A stretch of DNA of 44,662 bases from Acinetobacter bereziniae LMG 1003 = CIP 70.12. GTDB taxonomy: Bacteria > Pseudomonadota > Gammaproteobacteria > Pseudomonadales > Moraxellaceae. The notes under the pieces are model-generated. The model was not told the origin of the DNA, made no database searches, and was given only the letters and a program-made list of their open reading frames with translations. Below, piece by piece: positions 25,468 through 33,476 of the stretch. Location: the NCBI RefSeq assembly GCF_000368925.1, contig NZ_KB849755.1, positions 231,114 to 275,775 on the forward strand, given 5' to 3'. Within the stretch, counting starts at the first letter, position 1. Every line of letters starts with the position of its first letter. The position numbers were made by a program, and so were the translations under genes.

Positions 25468-25803
25468 TTACGAGGATTTATTTTGAATCAAACTATATAT
25501 CAGTTGTTTTAAGTTATCTTGAATATCTTTGGGTAATTGTATAAATAAAGCATCGATAGGCATCTTATCCCAATTTTCTGAGACATTCTCTTGCTCATCT
25601 AAACTTTCAGCCAATAAGAATAGTTGTGCGACAGAACAATTAAAAGCTTCCGCAAGGTATTGGAGTATTGCAGGACTGTACCCTTGATTGCCATTCTCAA
25701 GATTGGAAATGTTACTTTTTGAAGTATTGGAAAAATCGGCTAATTGCTGTTGAGTCCAGCCCTTCCGTTTTCGCAAATAACGTATTGCATGACCTATATC
25801 CAT
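25468..25803 (-). CDS. XRE-family helix-turn-helix regulator
   Basis: The 111-residue protein has a Cro/C1-type helix-turn-helix at residues 1-60 (IGHAIRYLRKRKGWTQQQLADFSNTSKSNISNLENGNQGYSPAILQYLAEAFNCSVAQLF). The C-terminal 50 residues are acidic and helical and may dimerise. AAGGA directly abuts the ATG, an unusually short spacing. It is divergent from an unknown AT-rich gene across a 128-bp region with two strong palindromes, so it likely represses both directions. It may belong to a small mobile or defence-type islet; the other half of such a system is not recognised. Confidence 0.85.
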   Translation of the reverse strand: MDIGHAIRYLRKRKGWTQQQLADFSNTSKSNISNLENGNQGYSPAILQYLAEAFNCSVAQLFLLAESLDEQENVSENWDKMPIDALFIQLPKDIQDNLKQLIYSLIQNKSS

Positions 25804-25836
25804 TCCTTGATATTAGCTTAACAAAGTATCCTAAGC

Positions 25837-25903
25837 GTATTGCAATGCAATATATTGTGCATCAAAAGTATTGTTTTACAAAACAAGAGTTTTGCAATAC
25901 AAT
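25837..25903. promoter_or_regulatory. Operator-like palindromes for the XRE regulator
   Basis: TATTGCA-A-TGCAATA near 25839-25853 is a perfect 15-bp palindrome. A second inverted repeat pairs ATTGTTTTACAAAAC (25870-25884) with GTTTTGCAATACAAT (25889-25903) across AAGA, matching at 13 of 15 positions. Both share a TTGCAATA-type half-site. Their place between the divergent genes fits autoregulation by the XRE protein. Confidence 0.6.
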
Positions 25904-25931
25904 ACCCACTCATTCACTAAAATTTAGAAAA

Positions 25932-26360
25932 ATGATGAAGCATTCAAATATTGTTAAAAATATTTCTACAGATTTAGCCGATGTTATTATTATCATTCAA
26001 ACAGCACTTGAAAATTATTTAATTGATTTAAGTATAAAAGTAGTGAATAAAGAAGAGCTTGATTATTTTTGTACAGCATTATTATTTACCATTTGTTCAA
26101 ATAGTATCAGTGATACGAATAAGCAATTTGTATTAACTCAATTTGAAAATCCAGAATATGCAGATATTAAGATTGATTATTATTCTCAATATTTCAATCC
26201 AAATGCAACCTTATTTATAGATGATCAACAGATCTACCCTATGCTATTGGCATTTTTTGACTCTATCAATACTGATTTTGACCCACTAAATATTAATTCG
26301 ATTATTGTTATTTTGAATTTTAAAAAGATGATGATGAATATTATAAAAAAGTATAGTTAA
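25932..26360 (+). CDS. AT-rich gene of unknown function
   Basis: From the ATG at 25932 this encodes 142 residues; the frame is open further upstream but that part runs through the operator region and the XRE gene. The protein is mostly helical with hydrophobic blocks (LADVIIIIQTALENYLIDL, FCTALLFTICSNSI, YPMLLAFFDSI), not typical membrane helices. No family is recognised. One line counted inside the gene (26041-26100) is 25 percent GC, well below the neighbours, suggesting horizontal origin. No clear ribosome-binding site precedes the ATG. The divergent XRE gene probably controls it. It is convergent with the unknown gene at 26483. Confidence 0.55.
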   Translation: MMKHSNIVKNISTDLADVIIIIQTALENYLIDLSIKVVNKEELDYFCTALLFTICSNSISDTNKQFVLTQFENPEYADIKIDYYSQYFNPNATLFIDDQQIYPMLLAFFDSINTDFDPLNINSIIVILNFKKMMMNIIKKYS

Positions 26361-26482
26361 CGATTTTCATTCGAATCGATGAAACTGATTATTTCATATT
26401 TGAAATAGAATATTTGATATCTCAAATAGTTATAGATTAATTATAATAAGGTACATTTTACACTTAATATTTTAAAAAAATT

Positions 26483-26983
26483 TTATACTCCAAAATGTAA
26501 AACATATAATTGTCCATTTGAATCAATGACTTTTTTAAAACATTCAGCTATTTTTTTAAATTGATCGATAATATCATCTCGTTGATAGGTTAATTTTTCT
26601 TGTTTTAAACTATTTCTGACAATTCGACATTCCTTACTTTCACTAAACGGATCTTCATCATCTGCAAGTTGATAAGAATAACCACCATTTAGTTTTAAAG
26701 TTTCTGTTGAGAGTTTAAGAATATCCACGATATGTACAAATAAATCATATGCTTGTTGAGCCCCATCAATGTCAATAATAGTTACACCATAAAGATTTAA
26801 TCCCATATGTCTTATTTCCATCGATGGATTATAAGCAGGTATCCATTGTAAAAAATCATAAAAATACAGAATAAGATCATCATGAATTGAAACATCATAA
26901 GGTACTTTATTTATTACATTCATATAATCTTGATATGTATATATTTCTTTATTTGAAACAACAAAATCGTGAACTAGAGCCAT
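26483..26983 (-). CDS. Unknown cytoplasmic protein in AT-rich islet
   Basis: The 166-residue protein starts at an ATG preceded by AAGGTG at good spacing. It has no signal peptide or membrane helix. Features are YTYQDYMNVINKVPYDVSIHDDLILYFYDFLQWIP and a Tyr/Asp-rich middle (GVTIIDIDGAQQAYDLFVHIVDILKLS), suggesting a compact alpha/beta fold. I do not recognise the family. Small stand-alone acidic proteins of this kind are often immunity proteins, but no toxin neighbour supports that here. It sits between the convergent unknown gene and acnB and has its own probable promoter. Confidence 0.7.
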   Translation of the reverse strand: MALVHDFVVSNKEIYTYQDYMNVINKVPYDVSIHDDLILYFYDFLQWIPAYNPSMEIRHMGLNLYGVTIIDIDGAQQAYDLFVHIVDILKLSTETLKLNGGYSYQLADDEDPFSESKECRIVRNSLKQEKLTYQRDDIIDQFKKIAECFKKVIDSNGQLYVLHFGV

Positions 26984-27084
26984 TTTTCACCTTTTTATAC
27001 AAGATTTATGCAATTTTTTTAATCTCATTGTCTAAACTGTTCTTCTCATTCTATTTAAGTCAATCATATCTATAAGCGCTTATA

Positions 27085-27118
27085 TAAACTAAGGGCTGAA
27101 TAATCAGCCCTTAGTTTT
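27085..27118 (-). terminator. acnB intrinsic terminator
   Basis: CTAAGGGCTGA at 27089-27099 pairs perfectly with TCAGCCCTTAG at 27104-27114 around a 4-nt loop, about 30 bp after the acnB stop. On the minus strand it is followed by TTTATAT; on the plus strand by TTTT. Confidence 0.8.
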
Positions 27119-27146
27119 AACTCAATTTAATTTATTTTTCAAAAAA

Positions 27147-29786
27147 TTAGCTTAATTGAGCAGCAGCAATTTTCTTCGTATCGATGTCTTTAGCAGCATC
27201 TGTATACTCGCCCATCTTATCGAAGTTCAAGTATTGATAGATGTCAGCAGACATGCTGTCGATTTGAGCAGCATATTGTTGATACTCTTCTGGAGAAGGT
27301 AATTTACCAAGCACCGCAGCAACAGATGCAAGCTCAGCAGAAGCTAAGTAAACATTTGCGCCTTGACCTAAACGGTTCGGGAAGTTACGTGTAGAAGTCG
27401 ATACACAAGTCGTGTTTGGAGCTACACGTGCTTGGTTACCCATACATAATGAACAACCAGGCATTTCAGTACGCGCGCCAGCTTTACCATAGATGTTATA
27501 GAAACCTTCTTCCATCAATTGATGCTCGTCCATACGTGTTGGTGGAGCCAACCATAAACGAGTAGACAATGAACCACCAGGTACTTTATCAAGTAATTTA
27601 CCAGCAGCACGGAAGTGACCAATGTTAGTCATACACGAACCAACGAATACTTCGTCAATCTTAACGCCTTGAACATCAGAAAGAAGTTTAGCGTCATCTG
27701 GATCGTTCGGGCAGCAAAGAACTGGTTCTTTAATGTCAGCAAGATCAATTTCATACACTTTCGTATATTCAGCATCAGCATCAGCTTTAAGAAGTGATGG
27801 ATTCGCTAACCATTTTTCCATGTTCTCAACACGGCGCGCCATAGTACGTGCATCGCCATAACCTTGAGAAATCATCCACTTCAACATCGTGATGTTAGAG
27901 TTCAAGTATTCAGCAACTTTCGCTTCAGAAAGCGTGATTGAACAACCAGCAGCAGAACGTTCAGCAGAAGCATCAGAAAGTTCGAATGCTTGTTCTACAG
28001 TTAAGTCAGTTTCCATTTCTGTTAAGTCGATTTCTAAGATACGACCAGAGAAAATGTTTTTCTTACCTTTTTTCTCTACAGTTAAGTCACCAGCTTGGAT
28101 TGCATAGTAAGGAATCGCATGTACAAGGTCACGTAGCGTGATACCAGGTTGCATTTTACCTTTGAACTTAACAAGCACTGATTCAGGCATATCAAGTGGC
28201 ATAACACCCGTTGCAGCAGCGAAAGCGACTAGACCAGAACCTGCAGGGAAAGAAATACCGATTGGGAAACGAGTATGTGAGTCACCACCAGTACCAACAG
28301 TATCTGGAAGAAGCATACGGTTTAACCAAGAGTGAATAATACCGTCACCTGGGCGTAAAGAAACACCACCACGGTTCATGATGAAATCAGGAAGCGTGTG
28401 TTGCATTTGAACGTCAACTGGTTTTGGATATGCCGCAGTGTGACAGAAAGATTGCATGACGAGGTCAGCAGAGAAACCTAGGCAAGCCAAGTCTTTCAAT
28501 TCGTCACGTGTCATCGGACCTGTTGTATCTTGAGAACCAACAGTAGTCATCTTAGGTTCACAGTAAGTACCTGGACGAACACCTTGACCTTCAGGAAGAC
28601 CACAAGCGCGACCAACCATTTTTTGAGCTTGAGTAAAGCCTTTACCCGTATTCTCAGGTTGAACTGGAGTACGGAATAAAGTTGAAGGAGCAAGACCGAG
28701 AGCTTCACGTGCTTTCGCAGTCAAACCACGACCCACGATCAAGTTGATACGACCACCAGCACGTACTTCGTCTAGAAGAACTGGCGTTTTCAACTCAGAT
28801 TCAGCAATTTGATCACCCGCTTTGAACGCAGTAACTTTTGCAGCAGCATGATCAATCTTAAGAACGATTTCATCGCCCATGTTCATGTTAGCAACATCAA
28901 TTTCTACAGGTAATGCACCAGCATCTTCCATAGTGTTGAAGAAAATTGGTGCAATTTTAGAACCTAAGCAGTAACCACCGTCTTTTTTGTTCGGGATGTG
29001 AGCAATCTCATCACCAAAGAACCAAAGCACAGAGTTTGTAGCAGACTTACGAGAAGAACCTGTACCGACAACATCACCAACATAAGCAACTTGATTGCCT
29101 TTCGCAATAAGTTCTTTAATTTGGTTGAGTGGACCAACTTCACCTGGAACTTCTGGGTTAATACCATCACGAACGTTTTTCAACATTGCATTGGCATGTA
29201 ATGGAATATCTGGACGGCTCCAAGCATCTTGCGCTGGAGACAAATCATCAGTATTTGTTTCGCCAGTAACTTTGAAAACAGTCAGTTTGATTTCTTCAGG
29301 AACATCTTTACGGCTAGTGAACCACTCAGCATCAGCCCAAGATTGCATCACTGCTTTCGCATTTACGTTACCCGCTTTCGCTTTATCAGCAACATCATGG
29401 AATGCATCAAATACAAGAAGTGTTTTCTTCAATGCTTCTGCAGCTAATTCAGCAAGTGCTGCATCATCAAGCAATTCAACCAAAGGAGCTACGTTGTAAC
29501 CACCAAGCATAGTACCTAGTAAGTAAACCGCGCGTTCTTTAGAAACTAATGGAGAAGTCGTTTCACCTTTAGCCACAGCAGTTAAGAATGCTGCTTTTAC
29601 ATAGGCTGCTTGGTCAACACCTGCTGGAACACGGTTTTCAAGCAAATCTACTAAAAATGCTTCTTCGCCTGCTGGTGGATTTTTTAATAATTCAACCAAG
29701 TCAGCAGTTTGAGCATCGTCAAGTGGCTTCGGTGGGACTCCGAGTGCGGCACGTTCTGCAACGTGTTGGCGGTAAGCTTCTAGCAC
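27147..29786 (-). CDS. acnB: Aconitate hydratase B (aconitase / 2-methylisocitrate dehydratase)
   Basis: AcnB interconverts citrate and isocitrate in the TCA cycle using a [4Fe-4S] cluster. At 879 residues it has the AcnB-specific order: N-terminal HEAT-like domain (1-160), the swivel domain, then the three-domain catalytic core. Cluster ligands are visible in FVGSCMTNIGHFRAAGKLL and MPGCSLCMGNQARV. GDSHTRFPIG is the usual substrate-loop motif. The start codon is GTG at 29786 with AGAGGAA before it. The gene stands alone with terminator downstream and about 350 bp of upstream DNA. mqo, another TCA enzyme, lies 2 kb away on the other strand. Confidence 0.97.
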   Translation of the reverse strand: MLEAYRQHVAERAALGVPPKPLDDAQTADLVELLKNPPAGEEAFLVDLLENRVPAGVDQAAYVKAAFLTAVAKGETTSPLVSKERAVYLLGTMLGGYNVAPLVELLDDAALAELAAEALKKTLLVFDAFHDVADKAKAGNVNAKAVMQSWADAEWFTSRKDVPEEIKLTVFKVTGETNTDDLSPAQDAWSRPDIPLHANAMLKNVRDGINPEVPGEVGPLNQIKELIAKGNQVAYVGDVVGTGSSRKSATNSVLWFFGDEIAHIPNKKDGGYCLGSKIAPIFFNTMEDAGALPVEIDVANMNMGDEIVLKIDHAAAKVTAFKAGDQIAESELKTPVLLDEVRAGGRINLIVGRGLTAKAREALGLAPSTLFRTPVQPENTGKGFTQAQKMVGRACGLPEGQGVRPGTYCEPKMTTVGSQDTTGPMTRDELKDLACLGFSADLVMQSFCHTAAYPKPVDVQMQHTLPDFIMNRGGVSLRPGDGIIHSWLNRMLLPDTVGTGGDSHTRFPIGISFPAGSGLVAFAAATGVMPLDMPESVLVKFKGKMQPGITLRDLVHAIPYYAIQAGDLTVEKKGKKNIFSGRILEIDLTEMETDLTVEQAFELSDASAERSAAGCSITLSEAKVAEYLNSNITMLKWMISQGYGDARTMARRVENMEKWLANPSLLKADADAEYTKVYEIDLADIKEPVLCCPNDPDDAKLLSDVQGVKIDEVFVGSCMTNIGHFRAAGKLLDKVPGGSLSTRLWLAPPTRMDEHQLMEEGFYNIYGKAGARTEMPGCSLCMGNQARVAPNTTCVSTSTRNFPNRLGQGANVYLASAELASVAAVLGKLPSPEEYQQYAAQIDSMSADIYQYLNFDKMGEYTDAAKDIDTKKIAAAQLS

Positions 29787-30143
29787 GGTGTTATTCCTCT
29801 TTTTAAAAATTTACCTGTGAATTCCTGCTTATAAAAGCTTCACAGGCAATATGGACTGTCAAATTTTACTAAAAATCAAGCCAAAAGTTAATGCAAAGAG
29901 CGTATTAATTCGTGATGCCCATTATTTTATAAATAAATACTCATCACTTTTCTGCGCAGCTGAGTCTGTATTTGCATCGATTTTGCATTTAACGCTATTT
30001 TTTAGAACAGGCACAAAAAATTATAAAAAAATAATTTTGTAAAATACTGACTTGAAAAAGTCTTTTACATTCACTTGAGCTTGTTTCATACATAAAAAAG
30101 GCAACTGATGTTGCCTTTTTTTGCAGCTTAAGTACATTCCACC
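29787..30143. other. Intergenic region upstream of acnB
   Basis: These 357 bp must contain the acnB promoter, but no clear -10/-35 pair was recognised. A terminator at 30094-30122 near the far end belongs to the next minus-strand gene. Confidence 0.5.
30094..30122. terminator. Bidirectional terminator after the 89-residue protein gene
   Basis: AAAAAAGGCAAC pairs with GTTGCCTTTTTT around TGAT. It is symmetric, with A and T runs on either side, and lies about 20 bp from the stop of the gene at 30144. Confidence 0.9.
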
Positions 30144-30413
30144 TTAGTGGACTGTTGTACTGTTTGTATATTTTTGAAATTCTGTTCGACAGCCTTCGAA
30201 TTTCATCTGAACCTCATCCTCATGCAACATGACATGATCAGCACAAGCAAAAGAAATTTTGACTTGATATAATTTTGCTTGTTCATCGATAAGGTCTTGG
30301 AAAAAAACTTGATCGCCTAAACTCAGTACATAATGGCTTCCACTAATCACAGCCACACCTTGTTCATCTTCTAAGAGCAAATCGGCATTATGCAAATATG
30401 CAACAACTTCCAT
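30144..30413 (-). CDS. Small cytoplasmic protein of unknown function
   Basis: The 89-residue acidic protein (VVAYLHNADLLLEDEQGVAVISGSHYVLSLGDQVFFQ ...) is probably a small beta-rich domain. No signal peptide, membrane segment or known motif is visible; two Cys are not in a metal-binding spacing. GAGGAG six bases before the ATG and a strong terminator after it make it a convincing real gene. It is transcribed alone. No function is proposed. Confidence 0.8.
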   Translation of the reverse strand: MEVVAYLHNADLLLEDEQGVAVISGSHYVLSLGDQVFFQDLIDEQAKLYQVKISFACADHVMLHEDEVQMKFEGCRTEFQKYTNSTTVH

Positions 30414-30536
30414 GGCACACTCCTCGACTTTTTTTGTTTTCTATTTCTATATTTTATATATGCTTTTCAATTTTTATGCTAATCATTTTTTGTGACGAGC
30501 TGTGTGAAATACAACCATATTTCTGATAACTCAAGC

Positions 30537-30562
30537 TAAAAAAGACCGTCATTAGACGGTCT
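30537..30562 (-). terminator. Intrinsic terminator of the Sel1-repeat gene
   Basis: On the minus strand AGACCGTC-TAAT-GACGGTCT is followed by a run of T, about 20 bp past the stop of the gene ending at 30581. Confidence 0.9.
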
Positions 30563-30580
30563 ATATAAAGTCTGGCTAAA

Positions 30581-31801
30581 TTAAGATATAGGACACTCAA
30601 ACGCATGCATATATTGACCATTCACCATCCGTGATTCTAATTTACACAAGTCATATTCTTTCATGGTATCTAGATCCAGCATATAACCCGCTTTTTGAGC
30701 TTTGAGCATCGCTTCTAATGCTTTGTTTTCATCTCTTTTTACACCTTTACCACGATAGTAAGCATCGCCCAAAAATAAATTCGCGCTCATATCTCCAGCT
30801 TGTTCAGCTTTGGAAAAATAATCAAAGGCTTTTTTAGCATCTTTTTTGACATATTCGCCTTTAGCATAAATCAGTCCCAAATTAATCGCCGACTGCACGC
30901 TACCACGTTCACTTGCTTGATCCAACATTTGGATACCCTTTTGAACGTCTCTTTTAGTACCTACAGCTTGATAATACATCCAACCAAGATTACCCAATGC
31001 GTCCACATCGTTACGTTGTGCAGCTCGCTCAGTCCATTTAAAAGCCAATTCAGGGTTTTGTTCAACATATTCATTCTCAGAGCCATATAAACCACCAAGA
31101 ATAGCTTGTGCTTTAACATCTCCCTGTTCTGCCGAAAGTGTCAGAAAGTTAATACCTGCTTTAATATTTTGTGGAACAACATCTCCTTTATATAGCATCT
31201 CCCCGTACATTTTTTGGGCAATTGCTAATCCACCTTCCGCAGATTTTTTTAAATACACGATTGCCTTATCTGTATCTTGTTGTACCCCTCTACCTTGTGC
31301 ATAAGCTGAAGCTAAATTAAAAGCACCAGTAGTGTCACCATGGTCAGCAGCATAAGTCAATAATTCTGCAGCTTTCTTCTCATCTTTAGCAACAGCATCA
31401 CCACGTGCATATAATGTAGCAAGATTGACATAAGCAAATATTTCACCTTTATCCTTGGCTTTATTTAAAAACGCTACTGCTTTTTGGTTGTCTTGAGTTA
31501 CACCATCACCTTTGTAATATAACCAGCCCATCGCATTCAAAGCCAAAGGATAATCCTGTTGAACAGCTTGATTGAGATAGCGTAGTGCTAGGGCTGGATC
31601 TTGGTTTTTATAAAACAAAAAAAGTTGGTATTGCGCCTTGGCTTGCCCCTTGTCTGCTTGCGTTTTTAGTTGTGCAATATCAGGCTTGGTTGCTTGAACT
31701 TGTTTTGTCACGGTTTTGCTTTCTTCAGCTTGACTCATGACTGAAAAAGCCAAGAAAAATGAAAGTAAAGAAATTTTTGATATAGATCGTTTATTAGACA
31801 T
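30581..31801 (-). CDS. Periplasmic Sel1-repeat protein
   Basis: The 406-residue protein has a signal peptide (about 1-25, SLLSFFLAFSVMSQA with cleavage probably after SQA). About nine Sel1-like repeats follow, each near 36 residues, for example AMGWLYYKGDGVTQDNQKAV, NLASAYAQGRGVQQDTDKAI and NLGLIYAKGEYVKKDAKKAF. Such arrays are scaffolds for protein contacts and are often linked to envelope or secretion functions. The last 35 residues have a Cys pair (CKLESRMVNGQYMHAFEC) that could form a disulfide. A small lipoprotein gene lies 69 bp upstream and ends in its own terminator, so the genes are probably separate units. Confidence 0.88.
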   Translation of the reverse strand: MSNKRSISKISLLSFFLAFSVMSQAEESKTVTKQVQATKPDIAQLKTQADKGQAKAQYQLFLFYKNQDPALALRYLNQAVQQDYPLALNAMGWLYYKGDGVTQDNQKAVAFLNKAKDKGEIFAYVNLATLYARGDAVAKDEKKAAELLTYAADHGDTTGAFNLASAYAQGRGVQQDTDKAIVYLKKSAEGGLAIAQKMYGEMLYKGDVVPQNIKAGINFLTLSAEQGDVKAQAILGGLYGSENEYVEQNPELAFKWTERAAQRNDVDALGNLGWMYYQAVGTKRDVQKGIQMLDQASERGSVQSAINLGLIYAKGEYVKKDAKKAFDYFSKAEQAGDMSANLFLGDAYYRGKGVKRDENKALEAMLKAQKAGYMLDLDTMKEYDLCKLESRMVNGQYMHAFECPIS

Positions 31802-31854
31802 GATTAAACTCAGTGTTCATTGACTATAATTATTAGAAAGGATGTAATTTAAAT

Positions 31855-31882
31855 GATAAAAAACCGTCCCTTAGAACGGTTT
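31855..31882 (-). terminator. Terminator overlapping a stop codon
   Basis: On the minus strand AAACCGT pairs with ACGGTTT and a T run follows. The TAA stop of the lipoprotein gene (31871-31873) lies in the loop, so the 5' arm is coding sequence. Confidence 0.8.
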
Positions 31883-32245
31883 ATAATCTGGCATTTTTTT
31901 GGGGTCATGTGGTGTATTGACACACTGTTCATACGCTTCATTTTTAAATTTTGCTTGGATTGCATCTTTATCTGCTTTTAATTCAGCATCAGGCAATGCA
32001 TAAACTTTTTCCAAATACTCTAGTACAAAACCTTTCGTGGTTGGATCAGTCACTTTATTGGCATATTCAAGTGCTTCTTTCTTGGTAATACCATTTTGAC
32101 GATCTAAAGTAATTGAACGTGCCGCATTACCAATACTGGTGCAATAACCTTTCCAAATTTCTTCGGGCGTTGCAGGTTTTTTTTCAGCACAACCGACCAT
32201 CAATAAAACAGTGCTTAGCGCACCCAAAATTATGAATTTCTGCAT
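31871..32245 (-). CDS. Small lipoprotein of unknown function
   Basis: The 124-residue precursor has a clear lipobox: basic start, hydrophobic ILGALSTVLL, then MVGC with Cys at about residue 19, so the mature form is a lipid-anchored protein of about 106 residues. +2 is Ala, which does not signal inner-membrane retention, so the outer membrane is likely. The mature part is charged and helical (EEIWKGYCTSIGNAARSITLDR ... AQAKF-like heptads) with two further Cys. No family is recognised. The terminator overlaps its stop codon. Confidence 0.85.
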   Translation of the reverse strand: MQKFIILGALSTVLLMVGCAEKKPATPEEIWKGYCTSIGNAARSITLDRQNGITKKEALEYANKVTDPTTKGFVLEYLEKVYALPDAELKADKDAIQAKFKNEAYEQCVNTPHDPKKMPDYKPF

Positions 32246-32314
32246 TAAAAAATCTCCAATTCATGACTATGATACTGAATTTTTCAATAAATTGGAGGCT
32301 TTATTCTATTCAAG

Positions 32315-33079
32315 TTACATTCCACGCCAATCTACACGTGCATTGCGTTCAGTGGCATAAATTCTTTTCACATACTGACCAAGCGGTAACTCAAGTAAAT
32401 ATTGGCTAAAATCTACAAACTCCTGAGAAATATGCTCAGCATACTCCTTTTCCCATGGTGTTGAGTCGAGCTCTAATAACGGCGCTAACATGGCACATAC
32501 TGAAATATCAGCCAAACTAAAACGATCGCCAACAAAATAGCGACAACCATTTTCAATCAAAGTTTTATTTAAACTGGCTATGGTCAAGTCAAGATTATAT
32601 TTAGACTCTTCTACCTTTTCTTGATCAAGTTGATAACTTTTAGAAACCAAGGTTTTGAGTATAGGTTTTGAAATCTTTTCAAACTGACGTAAATAGCCTT
32701 TTTCGCCAATCATAATTTCTAAAGGCTCATCACCTTCTGCCAATGCATGAGCCAATCCCCAACGGCGCACGTGTATACCCAATTCATTGGCAATTTGATC
32801 AATTTCAAGTGTTTCAGCCCGCCATTTAGGGTCAATACGAATTAAGCGATGTTCAGGGTACATTTCATCAAGATACAAGGCGATTTGCGTAGAGCCAGCA
32901 ATAAACTGTTCACCATCTTTTAAAATGGGTAATTTATTTTGTCCGGTTTTTAACTGTGCAAAAGCACGATGTACGCCTGGTATTAAATTCTGCGCAACAA
33001 AATCCAATTCTTTATGATCGAGCAACCAACGTGCTTTTTCACAGTAATGTGAGAGTGGGAATTGGTACAACGTACGCAT
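32315..33079 (-). CDS. Glutathione S-transferase family protein
   Basis: The 254-residue protein has an N-terminal thioredoxin-fold domain (LYQFPLSHYCEKARWLLDHKELDF ... KLPILKDGEQFIAGSTQIALYLDEMYP), with the cis-Pro in NKLPIL and the glutathione-contacting SxQI segment. The helical C-terminal domain contains RYFVGDRFSLADISVCAML, the conserved GST N-cap motif. The substrate is unknown. It is divergent from the organosulfur operon across a 397-bp region, which might hint at shared regulation but does not prove a link. Confidence 0.85.
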   Translation of the reverse strand: MRTLYQFPLSHYCEKARWLLDHKELDFVAQNLIPGVHRAFAQLKTGQNKLPILKDGEQFIAGSTQIALYLDEMYPEHRLIRIDPKWRAETLEIDQIANELGIHVRRWGLAHALAEGDEPLEIMIGEKGYLRQFEKISKPILKTLVSKSYQLDQEKVEESKYNLDLTIASLNKTLIENGCRYFVGDRFSLADISVCAMLAPLLELDSTPWEKEYAEHISQEFVDFSQYLLELPLGQYVKRIYATERNARVDWRGM

Positions 33080-33476
33080 GTAATCTCCAAATTATTTTTT
33101 TAATTAAAGGCTTAGCCAACCTAAAACAATAGGATTTAATCCTGAGTAATTCTCTGTACTTTAGACATTCATTGCTTGAATTACAATGTACTTTTTACAT
33201 CAATCGCTCGTCATATGACCCAATGCTTATTCAACGGTTATATCTGTTTCTTTAGTCTTTATTCAGCTTTTGAATAAAGACACTGGAATAGATTAAAAAA
33301 CAATCTTATGAATTACAAATTAAATATTATATTTCAATTACTTATATTATCTTGTTTTTTAAAATACTATGCTTTTTTTCTATTTAAGATAATTTTTCAT
33401 AAATTAAGCATAATACTTCGTTTAATTTTTCTCACAATATTGCTTAGCGTTTTGGTATCTATAGAAAGGTGCCGAT
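33080..33476. other. Divergent region between GST gene and organosulfur operon
   Basis: These 397 bp hold a perfect 11-bp inverted repeat at 33255-33281 and very AT-rich DNA before the operon. I looked for a sigma-54 -24/-12 element, as expected for sfn genes in Pseudomonas, and saw no convincing one. Confidence 0.5.
33255..33281. promoter_or_regulatory. Operator-like perfect inverted repeat
   Basis: GTCTTTATTCA (33255-33265) and TGAATAAAGAC (33271-33281) are perfect complements around a 5-nt spacer. No T run follows in either direction, so a protein-binding site is more likely than a terminator. It lies about 195 bp before the first SfnB-like gene and about 175 bp before the GST gene. Confidence 0.5.

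Noticed and set aside
25668..25931. Upstream extension of the unknown AT-rich gene through the XRE gene
   Set aside because: The extension is antisense to the XRE coding region and covers the operator palindromes; the ATG at 25932 is more reasonable.
27889..29499. Several open frames antisense to acnB
   Set aside because: They are shadows of a strongly conserved gene and have no recognisable domain.
33080..33476. Sigma-54 promoter for the SfnB-like operon
   Set aside because: No convincing GG-N10-GC -24/-12 element was found by eye, although sfn genes in Pseudomonas use one.
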